Source: JAFGPF01 sp964500415
Lineage (GTDB): Bacteria > Chloroflexota > Dehalococcoidia > Dehalococcoidales > RBG-16-60-22
DNA: 21,326 bases
Assembly: GCA_964500415.1 (NCBI GenBank)
Contig: CAZCOB010000034.1
Span: 1-21,326, forward strand
Direction: 5' to 3'
Under the pieces are notes generated by a model. The model was not told the origin of the DNA. It saw only the letters and a program-made list of their open reading frames with translations, and made no database searches. Numbering within the stretch: the first letter of the stretch is position 1; each line of letters begins with the position of its first letter. This document shows positions 8,421 to 15,551 of the stretch, one piece after another. The translations under genes and the position numbers were made by a program.

Positions 8421-9230
8421 ATGCAAAAGGTTACCGATAATGTCTACGTTGAAAGTCAGATAAGCGTGTGTAACACGAGCATCGTGGTCACGAAGGATGG
8501 AGTGGTGGTGATTGATACCCCGATGGCGCCGCCGAATGCCAGGAAAGTCGCCGCTGATATTGCCAGGTTCGGCCCGGTACGTTACGTGATAAACAGCGAG
8601 CCCCACGGCGACCATATTGCCGGCAACTGTTACTTCGAGGGATTGGTCGTCACTCATGACGGTACGCGTAAAGCCCTGCTGGCTGCCAGGCCGGAGGATG
8701 TCACTGGCATGCTCCAGATGATGTCGCCGGAAAGCCTCCCGCTTGACAAAGAATTCCACTTTCGCCCCTCGGATATCACTTTCTCCGAGCGGCTCACCCT
8801 CTATCTGGGCGACCATACCTTCCATCTCATTCACATGCCCGGTCATACTCCCTACAGCCTGGCGGTGCATGTCCCCGAGGAGAGAATCGTCTTTACCTCG
8901 GATAATATTAATCTTGGTATGCCTATCTTCCGCGACGCCATCCCCGATGAGTGGCTGGAAACTCTAAAACGACTCGAAGAGCTGGATGTCGATAAGGTGG
9001 TCCCCGGTCATGGCGAGGTCACCGATAAGAGCTGCTTTTCGAAGATGAGTAAAAGCGTCAGGGACTGGATAGACGTAGTCGGCGATGTCATTGCTAAAGG
9101 GATGAGCCTGGAAGAAGCCATGGGAGAAGTCCCCAAGGCTGAACAGTTCGCCCAGATGCCTAAAGAGGGGCCGATGTCCGGTTTTCTGCGCATGAATATC
9201 GAAAGCCTTTACCGTTACCTGAAAAAATAA
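8421..9230 (+). CDS. Metallo-beta-lactamase-fold protein with Glu in place of first metal His
   Basis: This 269-residue protein has the metallo-beta-lactamase fold. The metal motif normally written HxHxDH reads ExHxDH here (Glu60, His62, Asp64, His65 in NSEPHGDH). The other ligands are present: His142 in MPGHTPYS, Asp161 in FTSDNI and His197 in VPGHGEV. It has no signal peptide, so it is cytosolic. The C-terminal 60 residues are helical, as in the broader MBL hydrolase family. An AAGGGG site precedes the ATG. The downstream DUF362 gene starts 18 bases after the stop, so the two form an operon. The reaction is unknown; the changed ligand may shift metal choice or leave one metal site weak. Confidence 0.88.
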   Translation: MQKVTDNVYVESQISVCNTSIVVTKDGVVVIDTPMAPPNARKVAADIARFGPVRYVINSEPHGDHIAGNCYFEGLVVTHDGTRKALLAARPEDVTGMLQMMSPESLPLDKEFHFRPSDITFSERLTLYLGDHTFHLIHMPGHTPYSLAVHVPEERIVFTSDNINLGMPIFRDAIPDEWLETLKRLEELDVDKVVPGHGEVTDKSCFSKMSKSVRDWIDVVGDVIAKGMSLEEAMGEVPKAEQFAQMPKEGPMSGFLRMNIESLYRYLKK

Positions 9231-9248
9231 GATTTTCTCCGGAGGATA

Positions 9249-10670
9249 TTGACTATCGAGATGAGTGCAAAACAAATTATGACGATTCAGTCACCGGTTG
9301 GCAAAAAACGACTTGATAGCCACGGCTCGGTGATAGGCGCCGCCCGCATGAACCCGGCTGAGGGCTATGGCCCCGTGCCGGCGTTGTTAAAGGAATACAT
9401 CGATAGTGGTTCGGAGAAGGCCTGGCGGGAAATCCGCCGGAGAATCGATAGTGTCTATGCCGCCGTGAGCAGCGCCCTGGAATCCCTCGATGCGGAGGCG
9501 CCTTTCTCTGGAGAAGTAAAGAGGCAGGTCGGGTCCGGGAAGAAGTTATTTTTGAAGCCCAACCTCGTTATCCAGCCTATCATAAGTTTCAGGACCCATG
9601 CCCCCAGCATGCCCGAGTCGTGCACGCCGTGGGAGTTCGTGGCCGCCGTGATGCGCTGGTTCCATGACCGGCAGGGCGTTACCTATCACCAGATGGCCGT
9701 GGGAGAAGCGGGTACGGCCGTTTATGCGGCCGCCCTCATGGCGTCGAGGATTTATCGGACGGAATACACCACCCAGGCGCTGATGGAAGGCAAATGCGGC
9801 TATAACTACGGGGGGTGGGGGTTCTACTTCGCCCGCAAATACCTGGCCGAGTGCCATGACCCCGCCCATACCGACGACTCTATGAGTGGTTATGAGGAAA
9901 GCGTCTCCGGCGTTTGCCTGCCGGTGGGCCGGGCGACCGATAAGCTGCTGGTTTACGACATTAATAAAATCGCCGGTGATTATTCCAACGGCCGCGACGT
10001 GCCGGTGGCCGGCGGCGTTAATTTTAAATCTATCACCCTTCACAAGGTTGTAATCGGCGGCGACCCGTCCGACCCGCAGGACATTAGCGACTGGCCCGGT
10101 TGTGTCCTGCTCAATACGGCCCGGCTGAAAATTCACAACCTCGAGCTTCTATCCGCCGCCCTGAAAAACCTGGGTATGGGACTCTTCCCCATGGAGGCGA
10201 ATGCCAGCAGGGAGCCGGGGAAATACGCCTGGAAATACGCCGTTCCCAATCTGCGTATGCCGCGATTCAAATTGAACGTGCCCCACGTCCGCTGGGTCCT
10301 TGAAATCGATGAGGATACCACCCTCCCCATCCCTGATAAAAACGGCAACCCCGTCTGGAAGAGGACCGGCGGTATGGAGGCCAACATCGCCGACGCCATC
10401 CAGGCGGTTAGAGGCCAGGACATCATGATGCTGCACCTGGTCGATGCTATCGAGGCTACCAATATCAACCACAGCGGCCCCGGTGGCGTTGCGGTGCCGG
10501 AGGGATTCGTCTTTGCCGGCACCGACTCAGCTGCTGAAGCTCACTTTCCTCATGTCCACCGTAAGTATGAAGCTGCGGCAGAAAGAATGGAACGTAAGCG
10601 GTTACAGCCTCGGCGCCCATATGATGATTGCTCAGTCGGTGGCAATGGCTTACCGGATATCCCGCGCTGA
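9249..10670 (+). CDS. DUF362 family protein, N-terminal part of a frameshifted gene
   Basis: This open frame of 473 codons is genuine up to about codon 427. After that the sequence (AHFPHVHRKYEAAAERMERKR and on) is out-of-frame readthrough. DUF362 signatures are visible: LFLKPNLV at residues 100-107 and LLNTARLKIHNLELLSAALKNLGMG at about 287-311. The family is poorly understood; some members are joined to ferredoxin domains, but no CxxCxxC cluster is seen here. The start is the TTG at 9249, three bases after GGAGG; the ATG at 9261 is an alternative. The gene follows the metallo-beta-lactamase gene by 18 bases. The remaining C-terminal part continues in the +1 frame from about 10531. Confidence 0.75.
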   Translation: MTIEMSAKQIMTIQSPVGKKRLDSHGSVIGAARMNPAEGYGPVPALLKEYIDSGSEKAWREIRRRIDSVYAAVSSALESLDAEAPFSGEVKRQVGSGKKLFLKPNLVIQPIISFRTHAPSMPESCTPWEFVAAVMRWFHDRQGVTYHQMAVGEAGTAVYAAALMASRIYRTEYTTQALMEGKCGYNYGGWGFYFARKYLAECHDPAHTDDSMSGYEESVSGVCLPVGRATDKLLVYDINKIAGDYSNGRDVPVAGGVNFKSITLHKVVIGGDPSDPQDISDWPGCVLLNTARLKIHNLELLSAALKNLGMGLFPMEANASREPGKYAWKYAVPNLRMPRFKLNVPHVRWVLEIDEDTTLPIPDKNGNPVWKRTGGMEANIADAIQAVRGQDIMMLHLVDAIEATNINHSGPGGVAVPEGFVFAGTDSAAEAHFPHVHRKYEAAAERMERKRLQPRRPYDDCSVGGNGLPDIPR

Positions 10671-11106
10671 TGAGGAGTCGCCCGACCCCTTATTCCCCGG
10701 TAGGGTGTGGGGGAAAGGAAAATGGCCAAGCCTTCAGTTCATCATGCGTCAGGCGCAGTTCGGCCAGGTGTACGGACAGATGTTCCCACAGCGGTTTGAT
10801 GTGATGATGGCGCCCTACGGGCAGGCATTCCGCTACGCTGATATGAAGTGGAACGACTCAGGGTATTGCACCCCGCAGGCGATGTCCCGGAACGAAGACG
10901 TCATCGGGAGCTATCATGCGGCTGTAGCTGGCGCCGCCGACCCATTGCCTTTCAATTTTTACGTGCCGCGGGGCATGGGCATCAATGGCAGTAGCCCCGT
11001 GCCTAATGTCGTAGAGACGGACGACCCCGCCCTGGTTTTCACCGCCGACTTTAACGGCGAGGAGTCCTGGTGGGAGCTTCATATATCCGAGTACAACTTG
11101 AAATAG
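10531..11106 (+). CDS. DUF362 family protein, C-terminal part after a frameshift
   Basis: The true coding frame moves by one base near 10527-10540. From LLKLTFLMSTVSMKLRQKEW onward the protein continues for about 190 residues to the TAG at 11104-11106, with sensible composition (YSLGAHMMIAQSVAMAYRISRA, WGKGKWPSLQF, WNDSGY, and the WWELHISEYNLK end). Joined to the upstream part it gives about 617 residues. There is no independent ribosome-binding site at the restart. The whole gene is thus either a recent pseudogene or intact with a sequencing error. The clean composition on both sides of the single break favours an error or a very recent mutation. Confidence 0.7.
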   Translation: MLKLTFLMSTVSMKLRQKEWNVSGYSLGAHMMIAQSVAMAYRISRADEESPDPLFPGRVWGKGKWPSLQFIMRQAQFGQVYGQMFPQRFDVMMAPYGQAFRYADMKWNDSGYCTPQAMSRNEDVIGSYHAAVAGAADPLPFNFYVPRGMGINGSSPVPNVVETDDPALVFTADFNGEESWWELHISEYNLK

Positions 11107-11131
11107 CTTTTTAACAGCCTTGAATGAGAAG

Positions 11132-11204
11132 TACCCCCAAGCGGATTCGAACCGCTGCTGCCGGCGTGAAAGGCCGGTGTCCTAGGCCTCTAGACGATGG
11201 GGGC
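11132..11204 (-). tRNA. tRNA-Glu (anticodon TTC)
   Basis: The minus strand folds into a full cloverleaf. The acceptor is GCCCCCA with TGGGGGT (a G-T pair at the first position), the D-arm region reads CGTCTAGAGGCCTAGGACA, and the anticodon stem CCGGC encloses the loop CTTTCAC with anticodon TTC, closed by GCCGG. The T arm is AGCGG-TTCGAAT-CCGCT. The 3' CCA is not encoded. It lies just after the DUF362 gene and on the opposite strand. Confidence 0.95.
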
Positions 11205-11318
11205 GTACCTGTTAAGTATACCAGAGCAGACTCTGCCAGACAATATGACCTCGTGAGAAAGCCCTGTTTTTATTCGTGGGGTACATACCAGTTTTACCCC
11301 CGCCCCCGCCCCCGCACT

Positions 11319-11352
11319 GTCATTGCGAGGAGCGTAGCGACGAAGCAATCTC
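11319..11352. repeat. Interspersed repeat of the CATTGCGAGG...GAAGCAATCTC type
   Basis: The element opens GTCATTGCGAGGAGCG and closes CGAAGCAATCTC, with ATTGC/GCAAT as matching inverted ends (11322-11326 and 11345-11349). Very similar sequences are, to my knowledge, spread through many unrelated bacterial genomes as short noncoding repeats. Only one copy is in this window. Confidence 0.6.
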
Positions 11353-11451
11353 ATGCTCCACCCCGCCCCCCTCGTTTCTTATCTTTTCCCACCCATGCCT
11401 CCCTCGTACCATCCTCTGCTTATCCCGTAGTACCCCCGCCCAAGTTTCCCC

Positions 11452-11556
11452 CTTTGAAAAAGAGCCTGCCCTGAGCCTGCCGAAGGGGGGATTAAGGGGG
11501 ATTTTGTTCTCAAAAGGGGAGTGCGTAGCGAGAGGGGGACACAGGGGGTGAGGTAA
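11452..11556. repeat. Composite repeat: CCTGAGCCTGCCGAAGGG block and GGGGTGAG-family end
   Basis: The block begins CCCTTTGAAAAAGAGCC, continues with CCTGAGCCTGCCGAAGGG and a doubled GGGGGATTaaGGGGGATT, and ends GAGAGGGGGACACAGGGGGTGAGGT at about 11530-11555. The last part matches copies at 8244-8265 and 17791-17813. The CCCTTT and AAGGGGG parts can pair. No coding capacity is evident. Confidence 0.6.
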
Positions 11557-11676
11557 AATAACCGGTCGGCTTCTCGCTGAATCGGGTTAAAGGTTTTCAC
11601 GCATTCCTCAGCTTGCCTGAGAAGCGCCTATCGTGTAAAATTATATATAGTGGACGGTTTTGCGAGGTGATATTCC

Positions 11677-11952
11677 ATGCCTATTTACGAGTACGAATGC
11701 GGTAAATGCAACCGGCGTTTTGAGTTGAAACAGGGCTTTCATGATAAATCGGAAGCAGAGTGCCCGTATTGTAAGGAGATAGCCCGGCGCGTCTTTCACC
11801 CCTCGCCGATTATATTCAAGGGAAGCGGTTTCTACGTAACGGACCATCGCCCTTCCAGGAAGGACTCGGAGAAGAGCCAGGGGGAATCGGAGACCAGGAA
11901 GGAACCGGAGAAAAGCCAGGGCGAATCGGAGCCCGGCAAGAGTTCGAAGTGA
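11677..11952 (+). CDS. FmdB-family zinc ribbon protein
   Basis: The first 45 residues of this 91-residue protein form the FmdB/CxxC zinc ribbon: MPIYEYECGKC opening, with Cys8, Cys11, Cys29 and Cys32 as zinc ligands, then the family's VFHPSPIIFKGSGFY segment. The last 35 residues are a charged, low-complexity tail with an imperfect double repeat of EKSQGESE. FmdB was named as a putative regulator of formamidase or methanol genes, but the family function is not firmly known. A GAGGTGAT site precedes the ATG. The stop overlaps the dtd start (GTGA), so the two are translationally coupled. Confidence 0.9.
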   Translation: MPIYEYECGKCNRRFELKQGFHDKSEAECPYCKEIARRVFHPSPIIFKGSGFYVTDHRPSRKDSEKSQGESETRKEPEKSQGESEPGKSSK

Positions 11953-12401
11953 AAGCACTGCTTCAGCGGGTCGGTAAAGCCTCCGTCGGCATTGATGGTG
12001 AAGAGGTGGGGAGAATAGACAGGGGGCTGGTGGTATTTCTCGGGGTGGCTGACGGGGACACGGAAAGGGATGCGCAGTATTTAATGCAGAAAATCGTCAA
12101 CCTGCGCATTTTTACCGACGCTGAAGGTAGGTTCAACCTTTCGGTGCTGGATATCGGCGGTGAGTTGCTGCTGATAAGCCAGTTTACGCTCCTGGCCGAC
12201 ACCCGTAAAGGCCGGCGTCCCAGCTTCATCGAGGCGGCGCCGCCGGATAAGGCGGAGGCGTTATTTGATTATTCCGTAGGGCTGGCCCGTGAAAGCGGTC
12301 TGAAAGTGGCAACCGGCCGATTCCAGCAGCACATGCAGGTGGAAATCCATAACGATGGACCGGTGACCATCATGCTGGATAGTCGGGACAAGTTCGGGTA
12401 A
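11949..12401 (+). CDS. dtd: D-aminoacyl-tRNA deacylase
   Basis: This 150-residue enzyme hydrolyses D-amino acids (and glycine wrongly placed on tRNA-Ala) from tRNA, which protects translation. The family's two signatures are present: SQFTLLADTRKGRRPSF from residue 77 and NDGPVTIMLD from residue 135. Together these build the active site at the dimer interface, including the Gly-Pro pair that rejects L-amino acids. The length is normal. The start is GTG at 11949, which overlaps the TGA of the FmdB gene. The usual FGAHM stretch before the second motif reads FQQHM, a mild divergence. The gene is the second of a four-gene operon. Confidence 0.96.
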   Translation: MKALLQRVGKASVGIDGEEVGRIDRGLVVFLGVADGDTERDAQYLMQKIVNLRIFTDAEGRFNLSVLDIGGELLLISQFTLLADTRKGRRPSFIEAAPPDKAEALFDYSVGLARESGLKVATGRFQQHMQVEIHNDGPVTIMLDSRDKFG

Positions 12402-12420
12402 ATATTTAAAGGGGGTAAAT

Positions 12421-12633
12421 ATGAGCAGTGATGAAAAGACTAAACTGAAAACGCTCCTGAAGTACTGGATAGAACATAATCAGGAACACAGTCAGGAGTT
12501 CAAAGAGTGGGCGGAAAAGGCTGAACAGATGGGAGAGGCGGAAGTAGGTGGGGAGATATTGCAGGCGGTCGGGAATATGGAGAAAGTTACCGAGATACTC
12601 TCGAAGACTCTGAGGAAACTTGAGGAGGCATAA
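12421..12633 (+). CDS. Small helical protein, partner of CooT-type gene (DUF8180-like)
   Basis: This 70-residue protein is charged and almost wholly helical. The first half reads LKYWIEHNQEHSQEFKEWAEKA, with His20 and His23 in an HNQEH arrangement that could bind a metal. The second half (VGGEILQAVGNMEKVTEILSKTLRKLEE) is an amphipathic helix pair. I recall a small DUF family of this kind (DUF8180) next to CooT genes, but the name needs a search. It has no signal peptide or membrane segment. An AAGGGGG site lies before the ATG. It sits between dtd (19 bases upstream) and the CooT gene (4 bases downstream). Confidence 0.75.
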   Translation: MSSDEKTKLKTLLKYWIEHNQEHSQEFKEWAEKAEQMGEAEVGGEILQAVGNMEKVTEILSKTLRKLEEA

Positions 12634-12637
12634 GGCG

Positions 12638-12832
12638 ATGTGTTTAGCGAAGGTATACATCGGCGGGAAAGGCGAAAACGAGCCATTGATGGAGGAAATC
12701 GCCTCGATTAAGGCGGAAGACGGCAAGCTGGTGGTGATGTCCCTTTTCGGTGAGAAAAAGGAGATAGCCGCTCGTATCAGGGAAATCGACTTTAAATCCA
12801 GTGATGTTATCCTTGAAAAAACGGAGGATTGA
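12638..12832 (+). CDS. CooT-family small nickel-binding protein
   Basis: This 64-residue protein begins MCLAKVY, the signature of CooT-type proteins, in which Cys2 binds Ni(II) in a small dimer. In carbon monoxide dehydrogenase clusters CooT helps nickel maturation, but many family members occur away from such clusters and their role is open. The rest is a beta-rich fold (ASIKAEDGKLVVMSLFGEKKEI) that also resembles small RNA-binding proteins. The start is fixed at the ATG at 12638 because Cys must be residue 2; GGAGG lies 10 bases upstream, inside the end of the preceding gene. It is the last gene of the FmdB-dtd operon and stands just before a metal transporter. Confidence 0.85.
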   Translation: MCLAKVYIGGKGENEPLMEEIASIKAEDGKLVVMSLFGEKKEIAARIREIDFKSSDVILEKTED

Positions 12833-12853
12833 CAGTAGCCGGTTGTTCCTGTA

Positions 12854-12995
12854 TTATTACAAATAATTGCAGTTGCAAGTAGTTGATTTTTAACAGGTAA
12901 GGATTATATGATAGTGGTTGTGGGGTGGGGCAGGGGATATAAATTTTTTTACGCTATTAATGCAAACAGTTGCAATTGCATAGAATTGTAATAAC
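12854..12995. promoter_or_regulatory. Paired inverted TTGCA-type elements before metal transporter operon
   Basis: Two elements about 100 bases apart are inverted copies of one another: TTATTACAA followed by TGCAGTTGCAA (about 12854-12878), and its inverse, TGCAATTGCA followed by TTGTAATAA (about 12971-12993). Within each is a local palindrome of TTGCA half-sites (TTGCAGTTGCAA at 12867-12878, TTGCAATTGCAT at 12970-12981), and a further TGCAAACAGTTGCA overlaps at 12961-12974. The lipoprotein gene of a metal ABC transporter starts about 35 bases downstream. Such arrangements fit operators of Fur-family metal regulators, but the regulator is not in the window. Confidence 0.55.
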
Positions 12996-13030
12996 CATGT
13001 CGAGTGCTGTATAGAAAGGGGGCATTATCG

Positions 13031-13876
13031 ATGAATAGAGGATACGTTATCGGCGCTTTTTTACTGGTGATACTGCTTATGGCTTCTTACGTGCTGGGCG
13101 GGTGCACCGGCGAAGACCAGGACAAGCTTAAGGTTGTCACCAGCACGTCCCTGATATCGTCTATAGTGGAGAGGATAGGCGATGATAGTGTCGATGTGGT
13201 CAACATTATTCCCCCGGCGCAGTGCCCCGGACACTTCGATGTTTCGCCCGGAGACGTTCAGAAACTCGCCGCCGCCGAGCTATTTCTTCTGCACGGCTGG
13301 CAGGGCGAAAAATTTTCCGAAGAGCTGATTGCCTCGGCGGATAACCCGGACCTCACTGTAGTCGGCATTAATATCGAAGGCAACTGGATGACGCCGGCAG
13401 TGTATCAAAAAGCCGTGGGTACTATCACCGATGCTCTTGTCCAGGTGGATGCGGCCAACGCCTCGACCTATGAAAAATCGGCATCGGGACTTAAAAAGAT
13501 TATTGCTGACAAAGGCGCCGGGATAGAAGCCAGGCTGGCTGATAAAAACCTCGCCGCGGTCAACGTGATGTGCGCCGACCAGCAGATGGGATTTGTCAGA
13601 TGGACGGGACTTAATGTTGTCACCTTCTACGGCAGACCCGACTCACTTACCCCACAGGTGGTCAAAGAGCTGGTGGACACGGGCAGGCAGGAGAACGTGA
13701 GCCTGATTATCGACAACCTCCAGAGCGGCCAGGATGCCGGGGCCGGCCTGGCCGAGGAACTGGGATGTACCAGGATAATCCTCTCCAATTTCCCGGGGGG
13801 ATTCGATGATACGGAGACCTGGGAAAAAGCCATTGATAGGAATATCGATCTTATACTGGAAGCGGTAAGCAGGTAA
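13031..13876 (+). CDS. Metal ABC transporter substrate-binding lipoprotein, ZnuA-like but divergent
   Basis: This 281-residue lipoprotein has a signal peptide with lipobox VLGGC (Cys25 lipidated) and the cluster A-I metal-binding fold. The early motif matches the usual DPHxYEPSPSD pattern as CPGHFDVSPGD (Cys65, His68, Asp70). Other usual zinc ligands are changed: the DPHVWLDP segment reads GNWMTPAVY, and the late His strand reads VNVMCADQQMGF with Cys181. His88 and Asp229 are other possible ligands. The ATG at 13031 is preferred to the GTG at 13004 because AAAGGGGG precedes it and it begins the signal peptide. It is the first gene of the transporter operon and should deliver a metal or small metal complex to the permease. 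Confidence 0.88.
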   Translation: MNRGYVIGAFLLVILLMASYVLGGCTGEDQDKLKVVTSTSLISSIVERIGDDSVDVVNIIPPAQCPGHFDVSPGDVQKLAAAELFLLHGWQGEKFSEELIASADNPDLTVVGINIEGNWMTPAVYQKAVGTITDALVQVDAANASTYEKSASGLKKIIADKGAGIEARLADKNLAAVNVMCADQQMGFVRWTGLNVVTFYGRPDSLTPQVVKELVDTGRQENVSLIIDNLQSGQDAGAGLAEELGCTRIILSNFPGGFDDTETWEKAIDRNIDLILEAVSR

Positions 13877-13907
13877 TTCTTTTAGTGAAGCAAAGGGTGG
13901 CGAATTT

Positions 13908-14687
13908 ATGGATGATGAACTGATAGTAATTGACAAAGCCGTGGTTTCTTACCGGGAGGATATCGCCCTCCGGGGCGTTTCCCTGAAAGTATCGAAGGGG
14001 GAGTTCGTCGGTATCATCGGCCCTAACGGCGCCGGCAAGACCACGCTGCTTACCGTGGTCAATGGCATGGGTAAACTGCTCGATGGAAAGGTGCGGGTTC
14101 TGGGACACTACCTCACCCCGGGAAACGGGAACTCACTGAGAAAGAAGGTTGGTTACGTGCCTCAGGTGCAGAATATCGACCCGCGTATGCCGATATGCGT
14201 TCGTGAAGTGGTGATGATAGGCCGTTACGGGATTCTGGGTATGTTCAAGAGGCCGCGTAAGGCCGACTATGAAATCGTGGACGAGGCACTGGAGCTGGTC
14301 GGGATGAGCCACCTTTCGCAGCGTCCTATCGGCCACCTTTCCGGCGGCGAGCTGCAGCGGGTGTCCGTGGCCCGCGCCCTGGCGCAGCAGCCGGAGTTAT
14401 TTCTGCTGGACGAGCCGACTGCCTCGCTGGACTGGAAGGCGCAGAGTGATATCCTGGAACTGGTGAAAATGATTCATGATACCAGGTCCCTGACGACCCT
14501 GTTCGTGACCCACGACCTTAGTTGTCTGCCGGTAACCTGTGACCGCGTGGTGCTCATGAAAGAAGGTCTTATCTGGGCTGAAGGCTCCCCCGCCGAACTG
14601 CTCACCGATAACAACCTCAGCCGCTTGTATGATATGCCTGTAGCTGTAGTGGAGAGCCGCCGTAAAAAAGCCGTCACGGTTAACTGA
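13908..14687 (+). CDS. Metal ABC transporter ATPase, ZnuC-like
   Basis: This 259-residue cytosolic ATPase powers the transporter. Walker A is GPNGAGKTT (residues 38-46), the Q-loop is around VGYVPQ, the signature is LSGGELQRV (144-152), Walker B is LFLLDEPT (164-171) and the switch His is His202 in FVTHD. Similarity is to the Mn/Zn/Fe branch of ABC ATPases. The last 25 residues (DMPVAVVESRRKKAV) form the short family tail. A GGGTGG-type site precedes the ATG. It lies 31 bases after the lipoprotein gene and 15 bases before the permease gene. Confidence 0.95.
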   Translation: MDDELIVIDKAVVSYREDIALRGVSLKVSKGEFVGIIGPNGAGKTTLLTVVNGMGKLLDGKVRVLGHYLTPGNGNSLRKKVGYVPQVQNIDPRMPICVREVVMIGRYGILGMFKRPRKADYEIVDEALELVGMSHLSQRPIGHLSGGELQRVSVARALAQQPELFLLDEPTASLDWKAQSDILELVKMIHDTRSLTTLFVTHDLSCLPVTCDRVVLMKEGLIWAEGSPAELLTDNNLSRLYDMPVAVVESRRKKAVTVN

Positions 14688-14702
14688 TAAGGAGACATTG
14701 GC

Positions 14703-15551
14703 TTGGATTTTTCCATATTCGGCTATCAGTTCATGCAGAATGCCATTCTCTCCGCCTTTCTGGGTGGCATAGCCTGCGCTACTATCGGCGTCTTCGTGGT
14801 GCTGATGCACATGCCCTTTATCGGCGTCTGCATGTCGCACGCCGCTTTCGCCGGGGCTTTGCTCGGGCTCTGGCTGGGATTCAATCCCCTGGTGGGCGCC
14901 TTCGGCGTTTCGCTGCTTTCCGCGGCCATTATCGGGCCGCTGGCCGACCGCGGCGAACTCAGCCCGGAAACCTCGATAGGCGTTATATTCTCGCTGATGC
15001 TGGGACTGGCTTTCCTGTTCATGGGGCTGATGCCCGGCACCAAATCGGGCGCCCTGGAACTGCTCTGGGGCAGCATCCTTACCAATACCCGCAGCGATAT
15101 TATCTTGCTTGGAATCGTTGCCGTTGTCGTGGTGGCGCTGGTCTTTTTCTTCTTTAAAGAGATTCAGGCCACGGTGTTTAATCGCGATACCGCGCTGGCG
15201 GTGGGCATACCGGCGGCCATATTCCTGTACGGAATCCTGTTTTTAACCGGCGCCACCATTACCGCGTCGCTCCGCTCTATAGGGGGACTGCTTATCTTCA
15301 GCCTTATTCTTAACCCGGCGGCGGCGGCCTATCAGCTTACTTACAGTATGAAAAAGATGTTTCTGCTTGCGGCGGCTTTCGGCGTGCTTTCCGGGTGGGT
15401 AGGGCTACTGTTTTCTTACTTCTTTAACCTTCCCAGCGGTGCCACCATCGTCGTTACCTCGTCGGTAATATTCATGATTGCCGCCATTTTCTCCCCCAAG
15501 AGGAAAGTCAAAGGCTGGCAGAGCCAGCCTCTTTCGGAGCAGGAACCGTGA
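14703..15551 (+). CDS. Metal ABC transporter permease, ZnuB-like (ABC-3 family)
   Basis: This 282-residue protein has about eight hydrophobic segments. It carries typical ABC-3 features: an N-terminal FMQNAILSAFLGGIACATIGVF helix, GVCMSHAAFAGALLG, and a late SIGGLLIFSLILNPAAAAYQLT, which in this family faces the ATPase and the pore. The TTG start at 14703 has GGAG eight bases before it. The last residues are basic and cytosolic (SPKRKVKGWQ). The stop overlaps the GTG of the methyltransferase gene (GTGA), so translation of the two is coupled. Confidence 0.94.
   Translation: MDFSIFGYQFMQNAILSAFLGGIACATIGVFVVLMHMPFIGVCMSHAAFAGALLGLWLGFNPLVGAFGVSLLSAAIIGPLADRGELSPETSIGVIFSLMLGLAFLFMGLMPGTKSGALELLWGSILTNTRSDIILLGIVAVVVVALVFFFFKEIQATVFNRDTALAVGIPAAIFLYGILFLTGATITASLRSIGGLLIFSLILNPAAAAYQLTYSMKKMFLLAAAFGVLSGWVGLLFSYFFNLPSGATIVVTSSVIFMIAAIFSPKRKVKGWQSQPLSEQEP

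Larger units (their letters stand above)
11205..11676. other. Noncoding stretch made largely of interspersed repeats
   Basis: The 472 bases between tRNA-Glu and the FmdB gene carry no credible gene; the short open frames here are Pro/Arg/Ser-rich or repeat-derived. The stretch holds a C-rich run (about 11297-11314), a CATTGCGAGGAGCG-type repeat, a CCTGAGCCTGCCGAAGGG-type repeat and a GGGGTGAG-family repeat end. The promoters of tRNA-Glu (right of 11204) and of the FmdB operon (before 11677, with the AT-rich TTATATATAG at 11641-11650) must also lie here. Confidence 0.65.

Noticed and set aside
8193..8870. A 225-codon minus-strand open frame across the hairpin repeat and into the metallo-beta-lactamase gene
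   Set aside because: It covers the complete metal-binding motifs of the plus-strand gene and its own product has no recognisable features.
9546..10136. A 196-codon minus-strand open frame within the DUF362 gene
   Set aside because: It overlaps clear DUF362 motifs on the plus strand, has no family signature or ribosome-binding site, and is a typical high-GC shadow.
10520..10545. Programmed ribosomal frameshift in the DUF362 gene
   Set aside because: There is no recognised slippery heptamer or stop-associated shift site near the break and no obvious stimulatory structure; an error or mutation is simpler.
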